Positions 46,913-59,758 of a stretch of 64,000 bases of DNA are shown here, piece after piece. A program made the translations under genes and the position numbers. Every line of letters starts with the position of its first letter. Positions within the stretch are counted from its first letter, which is position 1. This stretch comes from Chamaecyparis obtusa (taxonomy: Eukaryota > Streptophyta > Pinopsida > Cupressales > Cupressaceae): the NCBI GenBank assembly GCA_027943335.1, contig BSBK01006346.1, forward strand, positions 248,001 through 312,000, in the 5' to 3' direction. The notes under the pieces were generated by a model. It worked only from the letters and a program-made list of their open reading frames with translations. It was not told the origin of the DNA and searched no databases.

Positions 46913-48394
46913 TGTTAATATGATTTAGAATAATGGAGAGGGGGGGTGAATTAGTTGTTCTCAGGTCCAAATGTATAAAACAAAGTTTAAAACTCTTCAA
47001 CAAATCATATCTAACAACCAACAGCTACTCACTCATTACTGATCACATAACAAAAACATATAACAGTGTGGTCCACTTATCCAATAGCATCTAACTTGTA
47101 AAACATAGAAATCTTCAAACAAAAACATTCACACAAGTATCAACAATAGGCTTTATAGTGGAAACCCAATTTGGGAAAAACCACTTTGTAACATGTTACT
47201 ATTATGTTCACTCTTTTGAAGTGAGCTTGGTGAAAATCCAACCCTATCAAAGATTACAAACACACTATCGAGTGTGACCCGGTTAAAGGATTTAAACCAC
47301 TCTGTTAAAAGTGCACCTTGTTATAGGACTTACATACACTCCATTAGAATGCAACCTTATTCAAAGGATTTATACCCATGATTTTTAGGTCAACCTCTGT
47401 TAAAAGGATTTTAACTGATACAATGGTTAGAAAGTAGCAGTAATATTGATCTAAAAAACATACAACTCACTTTGCAAATATCAAATCTAATTCCATACAC
47501 ATATGTTGGCTTACTGACTATGAACCTTTACCATCCCCATCATTGATCTACTCGAAACTCTCTTCAAGCAATCACAACACTTCTCCTTCATCCTTCTCTA
47601 CTTAGATAGTCAATAACATCAACAATACTTCCAGCATCCTCTCTATAACCTCTAGCTTAGGTTTCCTTAATACTTCCTCCATTAGGTCAATACATCTTTT
47701 GTCACTTAATCTCCTTTGTAGATCTTAGGTTTAGGTCAGATTCATCGAATCCATCTTACTTTATGTTCTTTGGCTACCCTTCTAGAAGCATCTCAAATCT
47801 CTTAATAGATTTACAATAAAATGTTTTACAGTGCATTAAATGCTTTCATACAATCAATAAATAAAGTCAACACATTTTACGTAATCCAAGAATTCAATGA
47901 TGTCGGCTGGAAATTTGAATTCTTCCTCAAATGCAAAATAATGATGCTCGATCAATACTGTGTTCAACTTCTCGGTCTTCACTAGAAAGCTCGGTCACCT
48001 CAAAAATTGTTTCCTCAGCTAATACTATCTTCCTCGGCAATTAACTGGTGTTCGGTCAACACTAAATTTACTTGGCATATACTAGCTCGGTCGATACTAA
48101 CAACACTCGGCTTAAACTAGATTTCTTCACTTTTTCTCAGTTAAGCCTACGAGTTTAGTCTTCATTCTTACTTAGATAAACAATACATTGTCTTATCAAT
48201 GTGCCACATAATCAAGTACTCATTGAAGTATCAAGATAACTCAACCTTTTCTTAGGTGCTATTGTTACCAACCTTGCCTTTCCCCTTAGCAACAATCAAA
48301 TAGATATAGTACTTTCTTAAATAGAAACAGTCTTACCAGTTAAGGTTTGACATCAATGACAATACAACAATTACTTCAATTGTAGTTTCCAACA
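46913..48394 (-). repeat. C4 3' LTR
   Basis: On the + strand TGTTAATATG...TTTCCAACA, 1482 bp, the same length as 53082-54563. On the - strand it ends with the C-tract GATTCACCCCCCCTC-like motif. A cluster of CTCGGTC/CTCGGC words at about 47895-48125 corresponds to the ACCGAG words of the C1 LTR. Confidence 0.94.
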
Positions 48395-48706
48395 ATCTCC
48401 CTCTTTTGCATTAATGGCAACACCATATGAATATCACATGAATTACCAACCAATCCAAAACTTATCTATCCATCAAAAATATTTATAATATCCTTAGTTT
48501 CATTCTGATATAGAATCAATTAGCCATGCTTGTATGACCATCCAATGAATCTCTCCCTCTTTCCTGATCAACCAAAAATATTTTGTGTATTCATCTGTGA
48601 TCATCTCCCTCTTTGACAAAAATGCCAAAGCAGCAACTAAAAAAAAACATACATCCTATAGATATAGATATCATCTTTTCAGTTCAGTAACAGTATTTCT
48701 CCCTCT
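48395..48706 (-). other. PPT cluster of C4
   Basis: Complementary purine runs (ATCTCCCTCTTT on the + strand) stand at 48395-48407, 48549-48562, 48603-48615 and about 48698-48706. The first adjoins the LTR. This is the multiple-PPT pattern of Sireviruses. 48707-48843 is non-coding. Confidence 0.82.
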
Positions 48707-48843
48707 ATCATCTTTTCTTATGACTGATTCTTGGCTTTGCTGTTCTTTTCACAACTCTAGGTTGCTCCTAAAGTGTGACCTATTTCTGCATCAACTTGTT
48801 AGATACTCTTTGCAGCACATTTGATGCAGTGCTCCTAGCTTGA

Positions 48844-50630
48844 CTAGGTAGTCTTAGTTAGGGGAAGGACCCCTAATTGACTTCTTAGGTATTCATGAGC
48901 TTCTTTAGGTAAAGCCTTAGTGAATATGTCTGCTAGTTGTTCCTTTGTATTCACATATCCCATTTGGACTTCTTTATCTTGTACCAGTTCTCTCAAGTAA
49001 TGATACTTGATGGCAATGTGTTTGGTCTTTGTGTGCATCACTAGATTCTTAGAGATGTTGATAGCATTTGTGTTGTCAGAGAAAATGACAATTGGTTCAA
49101 TGATTTCTTCTTTCATGCCTACTAACAATTGCTTTATCCATATCAAGTTTGAATAGTTCACAACTACAACCACATACTCAGCTTCAGCAGTATATTGGGA
49201 AATGCAATTTTGTTTCTTGCTTGTCTAGGAAACTAATCTCTATCTCAGAAAGAAAGCTCTACCACTAGTACTCTTTCTGTCATCTACATTTCCTACCCAA
49301 TCAGCATCTGCATACACTCTTAGTTCAAACTTCTTATGCTTCTTGTAGTAAAATCCATAGTCAGCGGTCCCTTTCAAATATCTCATTATTCTTTTGACCA
49401 CCATCATGTGAGTTTCCTTAGGATTGGCAGAGAATCTTGCCACAATCCCAATAGCTAATGCAATATCTGGTCTGTTATGTACAGCATACTTTAGCTTTCC
49501 AATCATAGATCTATACAAAGTCTGGTTAACCTCTATAGCATCATCATTTTTAGACAACTTTTGTCCAGTAGCCATGGGAGTACTTAATGGCCTTGAATCT
49601 TCCATACCAAAGGTTTTCAGTATCTCATGAACATATTTAGACTAGGTGATGAAAATTCCTTTCTCCATCTGATATACTTGTAAACCAACAAAAAAATTGA
49701 TCTCCCCAAACATACTCATTTCAAATTTAGTTTGCATTTCATTTGAAAATTTCTTACACAAGGCATCTTGTCCACCAAATATAATATCATCTAAAAATAT
49801 CTTATCTTACAAGATTCCTTTACCTTCTTCATCTTTCATGTACAGATTGCTTGTGTCATTTGTCCTTCAGAATCCAATCTATATTAGGTAGTTGTGCAGT
49901 CTCTCATACCATGCTTTGGGAGCTTGCTTTAGTCCATTCATTTCTTTATTCAGTTTGCAAACCATGTGTCTTTTATTTGGATCAACAAATCCTTTTGGAT
50001 GTTCAATATATACTTCTTCTAATATAACATTTAAAAATGTAGACTTAACATCCATTTGGTATACCTTGAAATCTTTATAGGCAACATATGCAAGCAGAGT
50101 TCTTACTCCTTCCAATCTCACTACAGGGGCAAATGTCTCCCCATAATCTATTCCTTCTTCTTGTGTGTAGCCTTTGCATACTAGCCTAGCTTTGTTTCTT
50201 GTTATTTGACCATGCTCATTTATCTTATTATGAAATACCCACTTTGTCCCAATGACATTCTTATTTTCTAGTCTCAGCACCAGAGTCCAGGTATCATTCT
50301 TCTCTATCTGGTCAATCTCTTCATTCATTGCTTCTATCCAGTCTTCATTTTCTAATGCCTCCTTTGTTGTCTTAGGCTCAAATTCACATAGTAAACATGT
50401 TGGATCTCTTGCCTTGCTTCTAGTCAGAATTCCAGTATCTTTATCTCCAATAACCTGTTCAGGCTTGTGATGTCTCCTTACATATTGTGCTAGAATAGGT
50501 TCTTCTCTCCTTTCATTTTTCTCATCAGTTTCACCAACAAGATTGTCAAATTCAACTTCTGAATGCTTGGAAACCTCTCCTTGATACTTGGCAGCTTCTT
50601 CCTATCGCTCGGCACATTCTTCTTCTCTCT
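48844..50630 (-). pseudogene. C4 pol, downstream frame: reverse transcriptase and RNase H
   Basis: On the - strand, in a frame shifted relative to gag-integrase. [40 protein letters not shown], and F-L-D-D-I-I-F-G-G (catalytic pair, about 49770-49800; Leu where C1 has Val). Stops lie between about 49606 and 49878. RNase H: D-A-D-W (about 49275-49300), T-A-E-A-E-Y and F-S-D-N-T-N-A-I, then D-I-F-T-K-A-L-P near the end. The stop is at 48844-48846. Confidence 0.9.
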
Positions 50631-50660
50631 CAACATTATTTTCCTAATGCTCGGCATTGC

Positions 50661-53024
50661 TTACCCGAGACTCAACATCAGGTGCAAGTCTTTCACTTGC
50701 TCGCCTTCCTCTATATACACAAAAGATCTATAATCTTCTAGTTCTCTTTTACTGTCAACTTCATTTTTCTCTGCATACTCATCAACTTTGACATTCACAC
50801 TTTCCACAATTTTTTTAGTGTTAGAGTTCAAACACTTATAAGCTTTAATTTTTGTGGAATAGCCTAGGAATATACCCTCATCGCTTTTAGCATCAAATTT
50901 TCCATTTCTACTATCCTTTAATATGTAGCATTTACTTCCAAAAATTATAAAGTACTTTACATTAGGTGCATACCCATGCCACAACTCATAAGGTGTCAGA
51001 TTTGTACCTTTTTTTATCTGTACTTGGTTAAGAGTATAAATAGTTGTACTCACAGCTTCTTTCCAATACTTTTGTGCAACACTCTTTTCAATCATTAATG
51101 TCCTTACACAATCCAAGATAGATTTGTTCCTTCTCTCTGCTATACCATTCTGTGGAGGAGTTCTAGGTGTAGACATCTATCTTTTGATCTCTCTATCATT
51201 GCAAAATAGATTAAATTCATTAGATATAAATTCTCCACCTCGGTCAGATCTCAAACACTTCAAGTTCCTACCTATCTCCTTTTCAACTTTAGTCACATAC
51301 CACTTAAAAAATTGAAAAGCATCAGATTTTTCTTTTAAGAACATTAAATGCATCATTATGGTATAATCATCAACAAATAGGATGAAATATCTAGCACCAC
51401 AATAGCTTTGTAAACCCATTAGTCCACAAAGGTCAGTATGAAACAAATCTAGGGTATTCTCAGAAGTAAAAGTTTTGCTCTTGAAACTAGACTTTGTCAT
51501 CTTACCCAACTGACATTCTTTGCACATTACATTCTCAGGTTTCTTCAATCTAGGTAGACCTCTCACTTTCTTTTTCTTACTAATTTCTACCAGATTATCA
51601 AAGTTAACATGACATAGCTGCTTATGCCATAACCAAATATCATCAAGTTGTGCAATCATACATGTTTCTTTAGATAGGTCTAGATAGAACAAATTACCTC
51701 TTGTATGTTCTCCACTTCCAATCAGTTCACCAGTGGCATCAAATATTTTGGCCTTTCTGTGATGAAATTCCACTTGGTAGCCAGTGCTATTAAGTTGTGC
51801 AACACTCAATAGATTATAGTTAAGACCCTCAACCCAATAAGCATTTTCACAAGTGATCTTATCAGTCAGCTTAATCAATCCTTTTCCTCTAACAGGACAT
51901 GGTGCATCATTACCAAATTTCACACTCCTACCTTTATAATGATCTAAGGTGTCAAACTTACTCTTGTCTCTAGTCATATAATGTGAACAACCACTGTCAA
52001 TAATCCATTTATCATTTTTTTTCATATAAGATATCAATGTAGTTTTATCATCCTCATCAGATTCATCTTTCATTGCAACATAGACAACCTCAATTTCAAA
52101 ATCATCACTATCAATGTCAGTCTCTTCTTTGGTAATATAGCGGGATTTCTTACCTTTTCCTTAGTAGTCCTTGTATCTTTGGTAACCTCTATCTTCTCTT
52201 TTTTCTTTATGCTCATTGTCTCTTTCTTCATCCTTATCATCCTTTCATTTTCCCTTTTTCAGTCTTCTAGCCATAAGAGCTTCTAGATCCTCAAGTTCTT
52301 CATCAGATGTGTCACTGTCACTTTCACTTTCACTTTCACTGATGCATCTTTCTTTTTCCTTCTTTGACTTACTCAAAACCATTTGTGACTTAAAATCATA
52401 TTCAATATTACCAACAATGAAGTTATCATAGTTAGAAAGTTCAAAAGTACTAAGCTTACCAACCAAACTTTCCAAAGTAAGAGCATTTGTAGGGTTACAT
52501 CTAGATTCCTGAATTGTAGAAATTTTGATGGCATAGATAGGACACAAAGTTCTCAATACTTTTCCTATTATAGTTTCATCATCAATAGTTCCATTTTCTC
52601 CTTTAATAGCATTTACAAGTTATTTTATTCTACCACAATATTGTGCAATATTCTCACCTTCTTCCATTCTCATTTCATCAAATTTACCTCTTAAACTCTC
52701 ATCTTTTGCTCTCAACACATTTATGTCACTGCCATAAATGTTTGCAAGGGTGTCCCACATTTTCTTTGCATTACTACAGTCTTTGATGTCTTCAAATTTT
52801 GGATAACTTAGGGTAGATGCAATCTCCAACATTTCTTGGTTGTGCTCTTGTTTAGCTTTCATTTCCTCGGTAGTCAGAGGTGCAATAGGTGTGACATAGT
52901 CATGCTCAACATAATACTTTGCAGAATCACCAATACTATCTAGATGTAGCTTCATCAATCTTTGCCATGTAGGGAAGTTCTCCTTATTCAACTTTGGTAT
53001 CTCCTTCTTATACATCCTGATCAT
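50661..53024 (-). pseudogene. C4 gag-protease-integrase frame
   Basis: One frame with a few stops. Gag (53024 to about 52160) has the UBN2-type capsid region (N-F-P-T-W-Q-R-L-M, K-K-M-W-D-T-L, L-R-G-K-F-D-E-M) and a Ser/Glu-rich acidic stretch. No cysteine zinc knuckle is seen before the protease. Protease active site: W-I-I-D-S-G-C-S-H-Y-M-T (about 52000). Gag-pre-integrase: W-H-K-Q-L-C-H...C-K-E-C-Q-L-G-K. Integrase catalytic acids: F-H-T-D-L-C-G, L-R-S-D-R-G-G-E-F and N-G-I-A-E-R-R-N, all present. The start ATG is chosen at 53024, which gives M-I-R-M-Y-K-K. The frame change to RT happens between 50661 and about 50630. Confidence 0.9.
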
Positions 53025-53066
53025 TTTCTTCAAGTACCTTCAAACTCATTCTCTGTAAGCACCAAC

Positions 53067-53079
53067 AGCTTTGATACCA
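53067..53079 (-). other. C4 primer-binding site
   Basis: On the - strand TGGTATCAAAGCT, one base from the canonical initiator-Met site, two bases after the LTR. Confidence 0.9.
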
Positions 53080-53081
53080 AT

Positions 53082-54563
53082 TGTTACTATGATTTAGAAC
53101 AATAGAGAGGGGGGGTGAATCAGTTGTTCTCAGGTCCAAATGTATAAAACAAACTTTAAAACTCTTCAACAAATCATATCTAACAACCAACGGCTACTCG
53201 CTCATTACTGATTGCATAATAGAAACATATAACAATGCAGTCCACTTATCCAATAGCATCTAACTTGTAAAACATAGAAATGTTCAAACCAAAACATTCA
53301 CACAAGTATCAACACCAAGATTTATAGTGGAAACCCAATTTGGGAAAAACCACTTTGTAACATGTTACTATTATGTTCACTCTTCTGAAGTGAGCTCGGT
53401 GAAAAGCCAACCTTGTCAAAGGTTACAAACACACTATCAGGTGTGACTCGGTTAAAGGATTTAAACCACTCTGTTAAAAGTGTGCCTTGTTATAGGACTT
53501 ACATACACTCCATTAGAATGCAACCTTGTTCAAAGGATTTATACCTATGACTGTTAGGTTAACCTCTGTTAAAAGGATTTTGACTAATACAATGGTTAGA
53601 AAGTAGTAGTAATATTGATCTGAAAAACATACAACTCACTTTGCAAATATTAGAACTAATTCTGTACACATATGCTAGCTTACTGACTGTGAACCTTTAC
53701 CATCCCCATCACTGATCTACTCAAAACTCTCTTCAAGCAATCACAACACTTCTCCTTCAACCTTCTCTGCTTAGACAGTCAATAACATCAACAATACTTC
53801 CAGCATCCTCTCTACAACCTCTAGCTTAGATTTCCTCAATACTTCCTCCATTAGGTCAATACATCTTTTGTTGCTTAATCTCCTTCCTAGATCTTAGGGT
53901 TAGGTCAAATTCATCGAATCCATCCTACTTTATGTTCTTCAGCTATCCTTCTAGAAGTATCTCAAATCTCTAAATAGATTTACAATAAAACATTTTACAG
54001 TGCATTAAATGCTTTCATACAATCAATAAATAAAGTCAACACATTTTACATAATCCAAGAATTCAATGATGTCGGCTGGAAATCTGAATTCTCCCTCAAA
54101 TGCAAAATACTGACACTTGATCAATATTGTGTTCAACTTCTCAGTCTTCACTAGAAATCTCGGTCACCTCAAAAATTGTTTCCTCGGCTAATACTATCTT
54201 CCTTGGAAATTAACTGGTGTTTAGTCAACATTGAATTTACTCGGCATATACTAGCTCGATTGACACTAACAACACTTGGCTTAAACTAGATTTCTTCACT
54301 TTTGCTCAGTTAAGCCTACCAGTTTAGTCTTCATTATTACTTAGATAAATAATACATTGTCTTATCATTGTGCTACATAATCGAGTACTCATTGAAGTAT
54401 CAAGATAGCTCAACCTTTCCTTAGGTGCTTTTGTTACCAACCTTGCCTTTCCCCTTAGTAAGAATCAAATAGATATAGTACTTTCTTAAATAGCAACAGT
54501 CTTACCAGTTAAGGTTTGACATCAATGACAATACAACAATTGCTTCAATTGAAATTTCCAACA
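53082..54563 (-). repeat. C4 5' LTR
   Basis: 1482 bp, + strand TGTTACTATG...TTTCCAACA, followed by CCTTC. By eye it differs from the 3' LTR by a few percent. Confidence 0.94.
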
Positions 54564-55280
54564 CCTTCATGGCCATGGAGAGGGAAATTTTAGACCGTGA
54601 GTGCCTTTTAATGTTAATGATTTCATTAAAAAAAGGGAAAACAATTTGTACAACTGCATAGGTAGTAGAATTTGCAGTACCTAAATGTCAACCAAGAAGA
54701 AAGGTATTTTAAAAAATCACATGAAATATGTAATATCATGATATTGAGACTCAAACAGATGTCCAAAATTACATATGTTTCTTGCAAGCAGTACAAGTAC
54801 ATAGAGAATTTGTACGAGGCCTGCAAATGTGTCAGATACAAATTTGTCTCAATATAAGAAAAACTTAAATAATTGTAGCACTACTGGTATTAGAACGCAA
54901 GGTGTTTGTTCTAGCAAAAAAGTGGATGTTTAGAGTAGCTTATAGTGAGACTTCTTAGTAGTTGCTTGATTGGAATATGTTGCACACACATTTGAGGCAA
55001 TATAGAATAGTTTAGTTAATGTTGCATGCATGGAGGAGTACAACTTACAGTATCCTAGGTTTTACTATGCTTAAGAGAATCTAATAAGCATTCCAGATGG
55101 TATTAGGCCAATTACATTATAAGTACATGAATCTTTGCTTTGGGTTGATGTTAAATGCAAGGTTCATGTGCATCTTTACTCTCTCAGGGTTAATGAGGTT
55201 ACATCTTGATTTTTGGCTAGGAAAGGATTTTTCTTGAGGAGGGATCAATGGGATCAATGGAACTCTTGGATTAGCTGGTG
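54564..55280. other. Anonymous sequence right of C4
   Basis: Starts with the right CCTTC copy. No supported gene or repeat up to the 354-bp direct repeat. Confidence 0.6.
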
Positions 55281-55634
55281 AGTAGCATATGAAATTCATT
55301 GCTTCAAAGTTGTTGATTAGCCTATTCCTTAAAAATTTTAGTCAGATTCTTAAAGTATCTCTATTTAAATGCAATTTCAGTTTCCAATACCCATTTATAG
55401 AGATTGTAGATGGATTTTAAGATGAATATCCTTTAGGACAATCTTGAACCCAACCCCTCTTATTGTTTTGGCTAGAAAGAGTCAGATTGTCTAATAGTGA
55501 AGATCAATAAGTAAAATGACACCAGTCGATTTGAAAGTACAGGTAACATTCAAATCACTACTCACACAGAACAGTACCTTCAGCATGATTCTATATATGA
55601 TGTGATATAACCAAATGAGATGCATACTCACACA
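55281..55634. repeat. 354-bp direct repeat flanking E5, left copy
   Basis: The stretch from AGTAGCATATGAAATTCATTG to ATGCATACTCACACA recurs at 58562-58915 with the same length and scattered differences. The copies touch the left and right ends of element E5. Confidence 0.9.
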
Positions 55635-56329
<695 letters not shown>

Positions 56330-56350
56330 CTCCCTCTTAGCAAGAGAGAG
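56330..56350 (-). other. E5 polypurine tract
   Basis: On the - strand CTCTCTCTTGCTAAGAGGGAG ends at the LTR start TGTTAATG. Confidence 0.65.
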
Positions 56351-56539
56351 ATCATTTATATATCATAGTGTGTCTTAGCCTGACAACCACAATGAGGCTG
56401 CAACAAAAATGTCAATAACAAAATCTCATCATAGATTTTTTAACATAATATTGTTATCTCAACATGATAGTAATCACCATAGCTACTCCTAGAGGGTGAA
56501 ATAAAGAAACAACAAGTAAAGTCATGGATTCACACATGA

Positions 56540-56950
56540 CTCCCACCATGGCTACTCTTAGAGGGTGTATTCACCATAGCTACTCTCAAAGGGTGGAACA
56601 AAAGATTTCACCTCAAACTTCTCCCAGAGAAGAATGCATTACCACCTTGCCTACTCACAGAGGGTGGATCAAGGGTTTTCACCTCAAACTTCTTCCAAAG
56701 AAGAATGCATTACCACCTTGCCTACTCGCATAGGGTGGAACAAGGGATTTCACCTCAAAATTCTCCCAAAGAAGAATGCATTACCACCTTTCCTACTCAC
56801 AGAGGGTGGAACAAGGGCTTTCACCTCAAACTTCTCCTAGAGAAGAATGCATTGACAAGAGCTTACACCTCAAACTTCTTTTGCAAAGAAGAATGCATTA
56901 ACAAGGGCTTTCACCTCAAATTTCTCCCTCTCAAAGAAAAATGCATTAAG
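56540..56950 (+). repeat. Tandem repeat of a 71-bp unit in the E5 interior
   Basis: AAGAATGCATTACCACC starts occur at 56630, 56701, 56772 and 56843 (period 71). Shortened copies follow at 56889 and 56937, and decayed copies precede from about 56540. The unit includes CTACTCACAGAGGGTGGAAC and TTTCACCTCAAACTTCTCC. The Ile/Leu/His-rich ORFs here are products of the repeat, not genes. 56951-57728 shows nothing further. Confidence 0.92.
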
Positions 56951-57728
56951 CTCATAATAAGAACAACTGAATGCTAAGATTCCCTCTCAGATAAGAATTC
57001 CTCTCAACATGGGCAACATTCTCGCTACTTTGATTATCATAACAAAATATAGTTGATTCCAATGTTGACCAAACAAAGAGCTTTAACAGTCATACTGCTA
57101 TATGAGCTTGTCGATCATCTGCAAAAGGACTCGATACTCCTCCTTTGCCACACAAGCTCCCTCTGAATCTCATATCCTCCTCTTAGAATAAAATAATCAC
57201 AAGATAATAGGAACTTCTTCTTCAAGAGCCACCAACTCAGCTTAGGCTGCAATAACTCATGATCCTTGAACTCCTTGATCCATCCTAGAAGAATTTTAGA
57301 GAGATTAGTAGTAGTTCAAAGAAATAAACTAATCTGAAAAGAAAATTTCAAATCAATGCTAAAGATATACATGATTCACAATTGCCAATATTAGTGCATG
57401 AATTAACTACATAAAATTCATGATCAATATTCAAAGGTATAATCATAAAATACTTATCTCTCATTGTTTAATCTTCCTCACAACTTGAGCACACTTCAAG
57501 AAGATGAAACACCTCTAAAGCCACCTCTAATCCCTTGATAACAATCAACATCACATGCCTACCCATAATAGATATCATAGCTGAATCTCCAATAGAAACA
57601 ATAAAGAAGTCTCTTTTCCATCTTCAAGAACTAAGATTATTTTCTCCTCAACATCAAACCAATTCAATGAGCATCTATAGAATACAAATCAACTACCAAC
57701 CCCTCTCATGAGAGAGTCAAGGTTGTCC

Positions 57729-57742
57729 AAGCTCTGATACCA
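57729..57742 (-). other. E5 primer-binding site (initiator Met tRNA)
   Basis: On the - strand TGGTATCAGAGCTT, a perfect site, stands next to the right LTR. Confidence 0.88.
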
Positions 57743-58561
<819 letters not shown>

Positions 58562-58915
58562 AGTGGCGTACAAAATTCATTGCTTCAAAGTTGTTAATTA
58601 GCCTGTTCCTTAAACTTTTTAGTCAGATTCTTAAAGCATCTCTATTTAAATGCAATTTCAGGTTCCAATACCCATTTACAGAGATTATAGATGGATTTTA
58701 AGATGAAGATCCTTTAGGAAAATCTTGAACCCAACCCCTCTTATTGTTTTGGCTAGAAAGAGTCAGATTGTCTAATAGTGAAGATCAGTAAGTAAAATGA
58801 CACCAGTCCATTTGAAAGTACAGATAACATTCAAATCACTACTCACACATAATAGTACCTTCAACATGATTCTATATAAGATGTGATATAACGAAATGAG
58901 ATGCATACTCACACA
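58562..58915. repeat. 354-bp direct repeat flanking E5, right copy
   Basis: Matches 55281-55634 over its whole length and begins directly at the right end of E5. Confidence 0.9.
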
Positions 58916-59758
58916 CACATAATAGTATCTTCATCATTATTTCTATAGATGATAAAAAGTCAAATTAAATAATTGAGCTAAGCAACCATCAAATGCTAGG
59001 AAATAAACAAAAGGCAGACAATGTCAAGGGAGCTAAATTGTTAGACTAACAACTTTGGAAACTAAAGACATTAGGGTTTCATGATAAAGATTAAAAGTAA
59101 TGTAGATTGATAAAACAAAGGTGAAAATTAATTTAGGTTGAGAGTCGTTATCATTTGAAAATATATTTCATTTATTTAAATATGAAAGGTGTAATTTATA
59201 CATGTAGAAGATGAGAACAAAAACTTCGTGATGTAAATGATGGCCTTAATTAATACTTGCAATTCAATATGATGTTAATTTTCATATTATGGTCCAAATG
59301 TGGTCCTAGTTGCAGCAAGAAATGTTAAGTTATTATATGACTTATTTTTCCATTCATACAAATGGCCAACAAGATAGGGAACTTGTTTAGAAAATAACAG
59401 TGTTCAAAAACTATTTCTTCTAGAGTAATAAAATTGTAAAACCCAAACTGCATAAGAGTAAAGTCATAATTACTCTGAAGTGAGAAATCTGCAATAATAC
59501 ACAATATGATGCTTTCTTAGGAGCTACGGCCACCACATTTGTTGTGCTAAGGGGAATGCCAATATTATTTATGATGCCCTCAACAAAGCCACACACTTGG
59601 AAATCCCAGATTTAACTTGAAACATGACTGGTAACAAACGGACAAACAGGCAAAATAGGATGCTTATTGTGCAAACCTTATTACTTCAACATTTTTAAGA
59701 ATATATATAATGCATAATCCTTTTCACATTTCTAAGATTGGGGACTTGAAATTCCTTA
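58916..59758. other. Anonymous AT-rich sequence
   Basis: No gene, repeat or element end that I can support. Confidence 0.6.

Larger units (their letters stand above)
46913..54563 (-). mobile_element. C4: complete autonomous-type Sirevirus-like Copia element
   Basis: Two 1482-bp LTRs and perfect CCTTC duplications (46908-46912, 54564-54568) bound a 7651-bp element. On the - strand: 5' LTR, initiator-Met primer site, gag, protease, integrase, RT, RNase H, PPT cluster, 3' LTR. The proteins are close to C1. Relatives of this kind could supply enzymes to C2 and C3. It is inactivated by one frameshift between integrase and RT and several stops. Confidence 0.95.

Noticed and set aside
46861..54620. 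A possible host exon spanning the C4 insertion (reading through ATGGCCATGGAGAGG with a GTGAGT-like donor after it)
   Set aside because: The open stretch is about 30 codons, has an upstream stop, and there is no second exon or known motif.
56524..56977. Three overlapping ORFs with repeated G-F-H-L-K-L-L-P-K-K-N-A-L phrases
   Set aside because: They arise because the 71-bp tandem unit is open in several frames; no start context or family match.
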